From: Acidovorax sp. NCPPB 4044
GTDB taxonomy: Bacteria; Pseudomonadota; Gammaproteobacteria; Burkholderiales; Burkholderiaceae_C
NCBI RefSeq assembly: GCF_028069655.1
Contig: NZ_JAMCOS010000001.1
Span: 4,990,001 to 5,054,000 of the forward strand
Reading direction: 5' to 3'
Length of the DNA stretch: 64,000 bases
Positions 17,823-25,080 of this stretch are shown piece after piece. The stretch's first letter is position 1. Every line of letters begins with the position of its first letter. Made by a program: the position numbers and the translations under genes. A model generated the notes under the pieces. It was not told where the DNA came from. It did not search any database and saw only the letters and a list, made by a program, of their open reading frames with translations.

Positions 17823-18451
17823 TGGAACCGATCTCCAACGCCACCGTGTACATCGTGGACGACGACGCCGGCGTGCGCGAGGCGCTCGCGTGGCTGCTGC
17901 GCTCGCGCCGCGTGCCGAGCGAATCCTTCGACAGCGCCGAAGCCTTCGAAGCCATGCTGGCCGAGCGGCCGCTGCCGCGCCATCCCTGCTGCCTGCTGCT
18001 GGACGTGCGCATGCCGGGCATGAGCGGGCTGGCGCTGTTCGACCGGCTGGCCGAGCGCCGGCTTATCGCCGCCATGCCCGTGATCTTCCTCACCGGCCAT
18101 GCCGATGTGCCCACGGCCGTCGCCACGGTGAAGCGCGGCGCGTTCGACTTCTGCGAGAAGCCCTTCTCCGACAACCTGCTGGTGGACCGCATCGAGCAGG
18201 CGCTCGCGCAGTCTGCGGGCCATCTGGCCGAAGCGCTGCAGCGCAGCGACCTGCAGCACCGGCTGGCCGAACTCACCGAGCGCGAGCGGGACGTCATGCG
18301 CCTCGTGGTGGAGGGCCTGCCCAACAAGCTGATCGCCGACCAGCTCGACATCAGCGTGCGCACGGTGGAGGTCCACCGGGCACGGGTGTTCGACAAGATG
18401 CTGGTGAAATCGGCGGTGGAGCTGGCCAACCTGCTGCGGTCGGCCGACTGA
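17822..18451 (+). CDS. FixJ/DctR-like response regulator with LuxR-type HTH
   Basis: 209 residues; the ATG overlaps the kinase stop as TGATG. The receiver domain has D13-D14-D15, phosphorylation site D61 (LLLDVRMPGM), T91 and K113 (CEKPF). The output domain (about 147-205) is a LuxR/FixJ helix-turn-helix starting TERERDVMRLVVEGLPNK. It should be the dedicated partner of the preceding kinase. A convergent hairpin follows. Confidence 0.93.
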   Translation: MEPISNATVYIVDDDAGVREALAWLLRSRRVPSESFDSAEAFEAMLAERPLPRHPCCLLLDVRMPGMSGLALFDRLAERRLIAAMPVIFLTGHADVPTAVATVKRGAFDFCEKPFSDNLLVDRIEQALAQSAGHLAEALQRSDLQHRLAELTERERDVMRLVVEGLPNKLIADQLDISVRTVEVHRARVFDKMLVKSAVELANLLRSAD

Positions 18452-18460
18452 CTGGCCTTT

Positions 18461-18494
18461 CCGCGGCCTGCCGGTCAGGACCGGCCGGCCGCGG
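18461..18494. terminator. GC-rich bidirectional hairpin between convergent genes
   Basis: CCGCGGCCTGCCGG pairs with CCGGCCGGCCGCGG (14-bp arms, one mismatch, 6-nt loop) midway between the response regulator stop and the OmpA-lipoprotein stop. There is no T-run, so it is only a candidate terminator or transcription roadblock for both directions. Confidence 0.45.
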
Positions 18495-18504
18495 TGCCGG
18501 GGTG

Positions 18505-19152
18505 TCAGCCCTGGCGTTCACCCACGTAGATTTCCACGCGGCGGTTGCGCGCGCGGCCGTCGTTGGTGTCGTTGGACGCGATGGGCTGGTGCGATCCGCG
18601 GCCTTCCACCTGGATGCGCGCGCCGTTCACGCCGCGTGCGGTGAGGTAGTTGCGCGTGCTGGTCGCACGGTCGAGGGAGAGCGGGTTGTTGATGGCATCG
18701 CTGCCGGTGGCATCGGTGTGGCCCACGATGCGCACCTCGGCATTGGGGTTGTTGCGCAGCCCTTCCGCGAAGCGGTCCAGCACGGGCGCGAAGTTGCCCT
18801 GGATGTCGGAGCGGTTGACGGCGAACGAGATGTCGCTCGGGATGTCGAGCTTCAACTGGTTGTCGGGGGTCTGCGTGACCACCACGCCGGTGCCCTGCGT
18901 CACCTGCTGCATATCGCGCTTCTGGCGCTCCATGTGCTGCGACCAGATGTAGGTACCCAGGGCGCCCACGCCGGCGCCCACCACGGCGCCCGTGCCCGCA
19001 TGGCCGCCGGTGGCCGAGCCGAGCACCGCGCCCGCCACGGCGCCCACGCCCGCTCCGGTGGCGGTGCGGCGCTGCGTGTCGTTCATGTTGGCGCAGCCGC
19101 TGGCGAGCACGACGGCGGCGGTGGCGGCGATGAGGATTCGGGGTGTGCGCAT
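18505..19152 (-). CDS. OmpA-family lipoprotein with glycine zipper
   Basis: 215 residues; AGGAG lies just upstream of the ATG at 19152. A lipoprotein signal ends in LASGC (C20), so the mature protein should be lipid-anchored. A Gly/Ala-rich zipper (about 33-66: TGAGVGAVAGAVLG) is followed by a C-terminal OmpA peptidoglycan-binding domain with NPNAEVRIVGHTDATG and the NRRVEIYV end. The architecture matches YiaD-type proteins, which sit in the outer membrane and contact peptidoglycan. It is a single-gene unit on this strand. A structural envelope role is likely; nothing indicates specific regulation. Confidence 0.92.
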   Translation of the reverse strand: MRTPRILIAATAAVVLASGCANMNDTQRRTATGAGVGAVAGAVLGSATGGHAGTGAVVGAGVGALGTYIWSQHMERQKRDMQQVTQGTGVVVTQTPDNQLKLDIPSDISFAVNRSDIQGNFAPVLDRFAEGLRNNPNAEVRIVGHTDATGSDAINNPLSLDRATSTRNYLTARGVNGARIQVEGRGSHQPIASNDTNDGRARNRRVEIYVGERQG

Positions 19153-19318
19153 GGAAGACTCCTGTTCGTGTGGTTGTAGGGCGCGAAGGCGGGGAGCGGG
19201 CCCGTGGCACGGGGCGCTCCGGGTGGCGTGCGGTGCCCGCCTGGCGCTGCCTGCGGTTGTCGCACGTCCGTGCGGCGGCCTCCACCGGTCGATGCCGCCG
19301 GCCGGTGCAGGCGCTGTC

Positions 19319-19465
19319 CTACTCCTTGCCGGGCGGCGGGGGGTCCGGAGGGCGGCTTTCCGGCGGTGGCAACTCCCCCTTGCGCCGGCCCGCGAACATG
19401 GTCCACCACACGATGGCGATGAGCACGGCCAGTGCCAGCAATGCTTCAAGCAAAATCAGCCCCAT
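19319..19465 (-). CDS. Small single-pass membrane protein (48 aa), unrecognised
   Basis: A 48-residue ORF (MGLILLEALLALAVLIAIVW...) made of one hydrophobic helix (about 3-25), a short basic stretch (GRRKGE) and a Pro-rich tail. GGAG sits 4 nt before its ATG, a better ribosome site than that of mltA. Its start overlaps the divergent mltA start by 2 bp. The good ribosome site and clean membrane topology make it plausible as a real gene. It might be an envelope accessory peptide for the adjacent lytic transglycosylase, but that is speculation. Confidence 0.5.
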   Translation of the reverse strand: MGLILLEALLALAVLIAIVWWTMFAGRRKGELPPPESRPPDPPPPGKE

Positions 19466-20627
19466 GAATCTCCGTCTCCTGCGCCTGGTGACAACGGCGC
19501 TGATTGTAGGAACGCTGGCCGCGTGCTCCACGCGGCCGCTGCCGCCCCCTTCCGCGCCTCCCGGCCCCGCCATCACCTTGCCGCAGGGGCCGGCCGCGCC
19601 GCTTCCGCCCGAGCCCGGCGGCCCGCTGCCCGCGCCCATGGCCCAACCCAAGAGCCGCTGGATCCCCGTGCACTGGTCCGAGCTGCCCGGCTTCACGTCC
19701 GATGCCCTGTACGAGGCCTGGAACGCGTGGGTACGCAGCTGCGAGCGGCCCCCACCCGCCTTCGCCCCCCTGTGCCCCGACATCCGCCGCCTTTCGATCG
19801 CCACGGTGGAGGAGCAGCGCGAGTGGATGGTGGCGCGCCTGCAGCCCTACCGCATCGAGGCGCCGGACGGCACTGCCGACGGCATGCTCACGAGCTACTA
19901 CGAGCCCTACCTGGACGCCGCCCGCATGCCGGGCAACGGCTACACGGTGCCGCTCCATGCGCTGCCAGCGGGCTTCGGCGCGCGCAAGCCCTGGTACACG
20001 CGCCAGCAGATCGACACGCTGCCCGAGGCGCAGGCCGCGCTGGCCGGGCGCGCCATCGCGTGGGTGCGCGATCCGGTCGAGGCGCTGGTGGTGCACATCC
20101 AGGGCTCGGGGCGTCTGCGCATCCAGGAGCCCGACGGCTCGGTGCGCCTCGTGCGCGTGGCCTTCGCGGGCACCAACGACCAGCCCTACCAGAGCGTGGG
20201 CCGCTGGCTGCTCGACCAGGGGCTGGTGCGCGACGCCACCTGGCCGGGCATCCGCGCCTGGACGCTGCAGAACCCGCAGCGCGTGCAGGAAATGCTGTGG
20301 GCCAACCCGCGCTACGTGTTCTTCCGCGAAGAGCCGCTCTCGCCGATGGACGCCGCCTTCGGCCCGCGCGGCGCGCAGGGCGTGCCCCTCACGCCCGGCC
20401 GCTCCATCGCGGTGGACCGCCAGAGCATTCCCTACGGCACGCCGGTGTGGCTGGCCTCCGGCGGCCCCACCGCGCAACTGCAGCGCCTCGTGCTGGCGCA
20501 GGACACGGGCTCGGCCATCGTGGGCGCCGTGCGCGCCGACTACTTCGCGGGATGGGGCCAGGAAGCCGGCGATCTTGCGGGGCGGCTCAAGCAGGGCCTG
20601 CGCCTCTGGGCGCTCTGGCCGAGGTAA
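19464..20627 (+). CDS. mltA: Membrane-bound lytic murein transglycosylase A
   Basis: 387 residues. An N-terminal lipoprotein signal ends LAAC (C21), followed by a Pro-rich spacer, then the MltA barrel domain (GMLTSYYEPYLDAARM, about 133-148; later VHIQGSGRLR) and a C-terminal 3D domain (RSIAVDRQSIPYGTPVWL; AQDTGSAIVGAVRADYF) with the conserved aspartates. It cleaves the glycan strand to 1,6-anhydromuropeptides from the outer membrane. The start overlaps the divergent 48-aa ORF and has no clear Shine-Dalgarno, so the exact start is somewhat uncertain. Confidence 0.93.
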   Translation: MNLRLLRLVTTALIVGTLAACSTRPLPPPSAPPGPAITLPQGPAAPLPPEPGGPLPAPMAQPKSRWIPVHWSELPGFTSDALYEAWNAWVRSCERPPPAFAPLCPDIRRLSIATVEEQREWMVARLQPYRIEAPDGTADGMLTSYYEPYLDAARMPGNGYTVPLHALPAGFGARKPWYTRQQIDTLPEAQAALAGRAIAWVRDPVEALVVHIQGSGRLRIQEPDGSVRLVRVAFAGTNDQPYQSVGRWLLDQGLVRDATWPGIRAWTLQNPQRVQEMLWANPRYVFFREEPLSPMDAAFGPRGAQGVPLTPGRSIAVDRQSIPYGTPVWLASGGPTAQLQRLVLAQDTGSAIVGAVRADYFAGWGQEAGDLAGRLKQGLRLWALWPR

Positions 20628-20628
20628 C

Positions 20629-20656
20629 TTGATGGATTTAGTAACGTATTTATAAA
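20629..20656 (+). promoter_or_regulatory. Candidate sigma-70 promoter for the 20736 operon
   Basis: TTGATG (20629-20634), 16 nt, then TATAAA (20651-20656), located directly after the mltA stop in the first AT-rich DNA of the neighbourhood. A hairpin at 20672-20699 would fall just inside the transcript. Confidence 0.4.
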
Positions 20657-20671
20657 GGGTATGTAACCTAT

Positions 20672-20699
20672 AAAAACTGCGGCCAGCCCGCTGGTTTTT
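20672..20699 (+). terminator. Hairpin with A-run and T-run, possible mltA terminator
   Basis: AAAAACTGCGG pairs with CCGCTGGTTTTT (one bulge, 5-nt loop CCAGC). The A/T arms give it a U-run on either strand. It sits 45 bp after mltA, but also just downstream of the candidate promoter, so it could instead attenuate the next operon. Confidence 0.4.
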
Positions 20700-20735
20700 G
20701 ATGCTGCAAAATCATGAAAATTATGTGGAGGTGCC

Positions 20736-21269
20736 ATGATTTTCAGAATTCTGACTTTGTGTTTGTTGTGCTTTTCTAATCAGTCGACTGCGCAGGAACT
20801 CCCTCCGGTCACTGTGACCGGAAGCGGTATATATGACTTTGGCTTTGACGGGTATGGACCTGACTCTGTAAGTTCCGTTGGTTTGCCAGAGCCGTTTCCT
20901 GGATATGTACAACTGGTCGTGGGGGCTGAAAGATATATTCAGGCATCGAGTGTCAGGTGCAGTACGACAGGAGAATCAAAAAAAGTAACATCCCAAAGTC
21001 CGTTGGAGGATAGATGGATGGCTGCGGAGCAGGTTTATCGGCGGCTCAAGCAGTTCGATGGATTTTGGAGTTATTGGGGTCGATCCAATAGACCCGACGA
21101 TAAGGGGTTTTTCGTGGTCATCTATGCGGACGGGTACGAGGAACAGTGGGCTGTCACGAGCCCTACACTTTCTGCAGCCACGCCGGGCCACCCAATGCCC
21201 GATACCCTGAAACCCGGTAAAGATGCAGGCCAAGCTGGCTCGATCCAGCGGCATTCGGTATGCGGCTGA
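20736..21269 (+). CDS. Exported protein of unknown function (177 aa)
   Basis: A strong ribosome site (GGAGGTG) precedes the ATG. A short signal peptide (MIFRILTLCLLCFSNQSTAQ) suggests export. The mature part begins ELPPVTVTGSG and has no motif I recognise; there are two cysteines, one in SSVRCST and one at the C-terminus. Base composition is much lower in GC than the flanking genes, which suggests recent acquisition. It overlaps the next ORF by 10 bp, so the pair is probably coupled. Confidence 0.6.
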   Translation: MIFRILTLCLLCFSNQSTAQELPPVTVTGSGIYDFGFDGYGPDSVSSVGLPEPFPGYVQLVVGAERYIQASSVRCSTTGESKKVTSQSPLEDRWMAAEQVYRRLKQFDGFWSYWGRSNRPDDKGFFVVIYADGYEEQWAVTSPTLSAATPGHPMPDTLKPGKDAGQAGSIQRHSVCG

Positions 21270-22225
21270 AAAAATGGGGAATTCTTTGGATTCTCGTATT
21301 GATTCTGATGGCTGTGTATTTTGGATCTCAACAGATCCACCAATATGCAGACCCGGCAGAACGCCATCGGCAAACGCAAGATACTGCCCGCCTCAACCCA
21401 GCTTCGAAGACTGAGGATGCAGGTGGTGGTGGTGCATCCCCTGTGCGGGAATCGGCGTCGATGGCTGCCTCGCGGAACAAAGACGAAACCGGCAGTCTGG
21501 CCTCTCTGCTCCGGCAGGCCCGCGACTATCGCGTGCTCTTCCACCGCCTGATGTCCGAGCACCGCGACGGCCACGGCCTCTATGCCCTCACCGTTGCGAT
21601 GCGTTGTGCGGTCGTGCGGGACGAACCGGCGCCGCTGGACTGGGTGCCGCATTCCGCGCCGCAGCAGCGGTCCAAGGTGCTGCGCGAGGAGCGATGCGCG
21701 ACTTTCATCGACTCTGAACTCTCGGGCGATGCGCTGCTGGCCTTGGTGCGCGATCCCCGCGTGGCCCGCGATGCCTACCGGCTCCTGGGGGATGCGCTGT
21801 ACCGCGTGTCCAGCGACCCCGTGGCCCGTCTGCCCGTGCTGGAGCGGGTGCTCCGCACGGCCGACCCCGTGCTGCTGGAAAGCATCGTCACCTCACTCTT
21901 CCATGCGCCTGCAGGGGGGGCTGTCACTTTCGCCGGAAAGACTTATGCCGACATGGCGGACCGCCAGGTCCTCGTCGTGGCCTGGGTCGCGGCCGTCTGC
22001 GGGGCGGCGCCTGGTTGCGACGGCCCGGGCGACGATTACCTCGTGAACGCCTGCGCCGCGAGGAACCTCTGCGTCGATTCCCGGCGTGCATTGTTCGCGC
22101 TGGACGCGAAGGAACGTTTCGGAGAGCGGGGGGCGGCGCTCTATGCCGACGTCTATCCGCGCATGGTGGAGGCCATCCGGCAGGCCGACACCAGCGCGTT
22201 CGATCCCCGCAGCAAAACTCCGTGA
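21260..22225 (+). CDS. Membrane-anchored protein of unknown function (321 aa)
   Basis: The ATG lies inside the end of the preceding gene (10-bp overlap). An N-terminal membrane helix (about 6-23: WGILWILVLILMAVYFGS) is followed by a polar linker and a mostly helical, Ala/Arg/Asp-rich domain containing several cysteines. No family is recognised. The first ~150 bp share the low GC of the upstream gene while the rest returns to host-like composition, as if an AT-rich segment had been joined to an older gene. Confidence 0.6.
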   Translation: MRLKKWGILWILVLILMAVYFGSQQIHQYADPAERHRQTQDTARLNPASKTEDAGGGGASPVRESASMAASRNKDETGSLASLLRQARDYRVLFHRLMSEHRDGHGLYALTVAMRCAVVRDEPAPLDWVPHSAPQQRSKVLREERCATFIDSELSGDALLALVRDPRVARDAYRLLGDALYRVSSDPVARLPVLERVLRTADPVLLESIVTSLFHAPAGGAVTFAGKTYADMADRQVLVVAWVAAVCGAAPGCDGPGDDYLVNACAARNLCVDSRRALFALDAKERFGERGAALYADVYPRMVEAIRQADTSAFDPRSKTP

Positions 22226-22310
22226 TCCGCCGCGCGCGCGGCCCCGAGGAAGCTTCGTATGGATCGTGTAGGCTGGCTCTCCCATAACACCCAGGGAAGG
22301 AGATCTACCG

Positions 22311-23540
22311 ATGGCACCGATCCGCACTGCAATCCTCCACACCGCCGCGCTGCTCGCCTGCGGGGCCGCCGCCGCGCAAACCCCGCCCACCGGTAGCGCG
22401 CCGCCGGCAACTGCTTCGGCTTCCGCCGCTACCGGCCCCGTCCTGCGCCCGGACACCACGGCGCGCTTCATCCGTTTCGAGATGCCGCGGGGCGACTGGT
22501 CCGCCCCCATGACGAATGCGCCGCAACTGCGCTTCGAGGTCCGCGTGCCGCCGGACGCGCGCGTCCCCGCGCCGCCCCGGGCGTTCACCGTGACCATGGA
22601 CACGGGCTCCACCGGCGTGGTGATTTCCGCCGTCGATCTGCCCGGCTATTCGCGCAACGAGGAGGCCCGGTCGGCCAACGAAGGCTGGGAATACCTCTCG
22701 AGCAGCAAGCGGCTGTGGATCGGCCACTGGGTGGTGCGCGACGTGGTGTTCAACCCCGGCTCGGGCGAAGTGATCGCCCGCGTGCCCGTGCTCGCGGTCG
22801 AGAAGGAAATGATCTGCCCGGGCTGGGACGAGAAGGCCAACCGGCCCGACTGCGAGAAACCCACCAGCACCACCGAGAGCCCGCCCGGCATCGCCTACAT
22901 GGGCGTGGGCTTCGGGCGCGAGCACGACGGCCAGGCGCAGGGCACGCCCGACAAAAACCCGCTGCTCAACATCGCCGAGATCGACGGCCAGCCCGTGGCC
23001 AGGGGCAGCCTGCACGGCGGCTACGTCGTGACGAAGCACGGCGTGCATGCGGGCCTCACGCCCGCCAATGCCGAGGGCTTCCGCTCGGTGAAACTGCAGC
23101 CGGGCAGCCTGCTGGCGAACGGCGAGCGCGCCTCCAGCGATCCGCGCGACTGGCAGCAGGCCACCATGGCCGTGTCGGTGGATGGCGGGGCGCCCGAGAC
23201 CGGCCCGGTGCTGGTGGACACCGGCATCGCGCAGATGTACCTCACGGTCGCCGACCCGACCGCGCTGCCGACGGCGCAGATCCCCAATCCCAGCCGCCGG
23301 GGCCGCACGACCACGGGCCTGAAGGACGGCACGCGCGTGCAGGTGATGTTCCCGGGCGCGCAGTCGCCCGTGGCGGAATACGACTTCCGCGTGGGCGACG
23401 CCGCCGCGCCGCAGTCCGTGCTGGTCAACTCGCCGGGCCGCCCCGCCTTCGTGAACACGGGGCGCCACATGCTGCGCCAGTTCGACGTGCTCTACGACGC
23501 CGAGGGCGGCTGGTACGGGCTGCGCCCGTCGCGGCGGTAA
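22311..23540 (+). CDS. Exported pepsin-like aspartic protease with two DTG motifs
   Basis: 409 residues; AAGGAG lies 9 nt before the ATG. A signal peptide (about 1-22, ending GAAAAQ) and a Pro/Ala-rich linker are followed by a single chain with two active-site aspartate motifs: MDTGSTGV (D97) and VDTGIAQMY (D303), about 206 residues apart. This is the spacing of a two-lobed pepsin rather than a homodimeric retropepsin. The flap tyrosine is not obvious, so activity is inferred. Pepsin-type enzymes are rare in bacteria. It should act in the periplasm or outside the cell; the substrate is unknown. Confidence 0.65.
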   Translation: MAPIRTAILHTAALLACGAAAAQTPPTGSAPPATASASAATGPVLRPDTTARFIRFEMPRGDWSAPMTNAPQLRFEVRVPPDARVPAPPRAFTVTMDTGSTGVVISAVDLPGYSRNEEARSANEGWEYLSSSKRLWIGHWVVRDVVFNPGSGEVIARVPVLAVEKEMICPGWDEKANRPDCEKPTSTTESPPGIAYMGVGFGREHDGQAQGTPDKNPLLNIAEIDGQPVARGSLHGGYVVTKHGVHAGLTPANAEGFRSVKLQPGSLLANGERASSDPRDWQQATMAVSVDGGAPETGPVLVDTGIAQMYLTVADPTALPTAQIPNPSRRGRTTTGLKDGTRVQVMFPGAQSPVAEYDFRVGDAAAPQSVLVNSPGRPAFVNTGRHMLRQFDVLYDAEGGWYGLRPSRR

Positions 23541-23601
23541 GCGGCGCGAGCGCAGGAGCGGGCATGGTTCACCTTTTGCAGGCCGTGCCTCCGCATCAGG
23601 G

Positions 23602-24951
23602 CTATTGGGGGCCGGGGGAAGATGCGGCCCGTTGCATGTCGAATCGGATCGGAGAATCGTTCAGCTTGCGGCCTGATGCATCCTGGACGTCATACCGAAC
23701 ATTGGGGTTGCCGCTGAATGGGACATCCCAGCGGTCGTCGGCGTATTTGATACTGTCCGCAATGGTGTCGTCCGGGTGGCGCAATCGGTTTGCTTTGAAC
23801 TGCTCGGATATCGGGGATTGATTGTCGATTAGGGCTTGCTGCCTCAGCGCCTCGATGTCCAGAGTGTCTGAATGCGCACCTGCAGGCCGGGTCGCGCTGA
23901 CACCGCCGCCCCTGGCGGCAAGTAGCGCGCGGTGCATGGGCAGCGCATCCTTGACCAAGGCAGGTGAAGCGAAAGAGGTCCACGGATCCACAACGATGTC
24001 GTGCTCGGATTTCTGCCCCCGGATCACGACAAACGTATGCTTTCCGTCGGGACCGCCGTCCACGATGTCGATCCTCGCGGTTTTCAGCGCGGGATTCTGT
24101 GAAAGAAGTTGGTAGGCCAGGTGAGCATGTGCATCGCAGTTGCCTCCCTGAGATTGAATGGCGCGTTTCGCGCGAAACGCCGCGCTGCCGCGATGGACAT
24201 GCGACAGGGCTGATCGAAGAACGCTGTCTCCTCCGGTTGCGGCGATGTCCTTGATCTGATTGCCGGCACCGCCGGGCAGGAGGGCTTTGACCAGATCGAT
24301 GGCCTCGCGCGCTGCCGCCAGTTGCACTGCAGTCTCGGGCGGTATGACGCGCAGCTGAGGCTTCATGTCCGGCATCAGTGTCTTGACGCCAGGGTGCGTT
24401 GTGGAGAGCGCGTTGGCCTGATTCAACTGGGCGGTGGAAAGCTCGATGAACTTGCCGGATTGCAAGAGACCAGGCACCAGTTCCTGCGCCGGAACCAATA
24501 CCGTGTTTTCGGACATGCCTTCCAATGCCATGTACGTATCGAGTGGATAAGGCGCTTTGGCGAGGGGGGAGTCGTGGTGGACCTGTTTAGGCAAGAAGGT
24601 CGCATCGTCTTGCATGCGTTTCCTGGCGGCTTTCGCTTCGGGCACGTTGCTGTCGAGCCATGCCTTGGGCTCTGGCTCGGATGGCTTGCTTGAAGACCCC
24701 CACGCCATCAATCCGCGCACATTACCCAGCACGGAGTGGTGCGATACCGAATGCGGCTTGGAGGGCAGGTTCCCGCTGCGCAGTCGGATGCCGGCACCGG
24801 AGTGGGGAAGGCGCGGGGATTCGCTTGCCAAGGCATGGGATCCCCCTCCACTGGAAGAGGCACGGTGCTGCGGAGAGGCATTGGGCGCAGTCTCTTCCTG
24901 CGCAGCCATGCGCCCGGGCCTCTTGGAATGGAAAAGATTGCTTAACTTCAC
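23602..24951 (-). CDS. Candidate type III effector, Cys-His-Asp (HopX/XopE-like transglutaminase-fold) protein
   Basis: 449 residues from a GTG at 24951 (the ATG at 24909 is an alternative). The first ~100 residues are rich in Ser, Pro, Gly and His with no signal peptide, as in type III secreted proteins. The C-terminal domain has a candidate catalytic triad: C272 (QGGNCDAHAHLAYQLL), H305 (GKHTFVVIRG) and D322 (IVVDPW). This resembles papain-like and transglutaminase-like effectors such as HopX/AvrPphE/XopE; that exact family is a hypothesis. A perfect PIP box with correctly spaced -10 lies upstream (25012-25073), which strongly supports HrpX control. It is AT-richer than its neighbours. Confidence 0.72.
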   Translation of the reverse strand: MKLSNLFHSKRPGRMAAQEETAPNASPQHRASSSGGGSHALASESPRLPHSGAGIRLRSGNLPSKPHSVSHHSVLGNVRGLMAWGSSSKPSEPEPKAWLDSNVPEAKAARKRMQDDATFLPKQVHHDSPLAKAPYPLDTYMALEGMSENTVLVPAQELVPGLLQSGKFIELSTAQLNQANALSTTHPGVKTLMPDMKPQLRVIPPETAVQLAAAREAIDLVKALLPGGAGNQIKDIAATGGDSVLRSALSHVHRGSAAFRAKRAIQSQGGNCDAHAHLAYQLLSQNPALKTARIDIVDGGPDGKHTFVVIRGQKSEHDIVVDPWTSFASPALVKDALPMHRALLAARGGGVSATRPAGAHSDTLDIEALRQQALIDNQSPISEQFKANRLRHPDDTIADSIKYADDRWDVPFSGNPNVRYDVQDASGRKLNDSPIRFDMQRAASSPGPQ

Positions 24952-25011
24952 GGATCTCTTGCCTCTGCGGTGTAGCTACCCGCTGCCACGCAGCAGCTTG
25001 GAATTGAAGCC

Positions 25012-25073
25012 AAGATAGGACGACCGCCGGAGATTTCGATCGCGCCGACCGAAGCATTTCAAGAAGGTACGAA
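25012..25073 (-). promoter_or_regulatory. HrpX-type promoter: PIP box plus -10
   Basis: Read on the minus strand, TTCGT-N15-TTCGG (25073 down to 25049) fits TTCGB-N15-TTCGB exactly. After 31 nt comes TATCTT (25017-25012), fitting the YANNNT -10 usually 30-32 nt from the PIP box. Transcription would start about 50 nt before the GTG of the candidate effector gene. Confidence 0.75.
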
Positions 25074-25080
25074 CAGAGCC

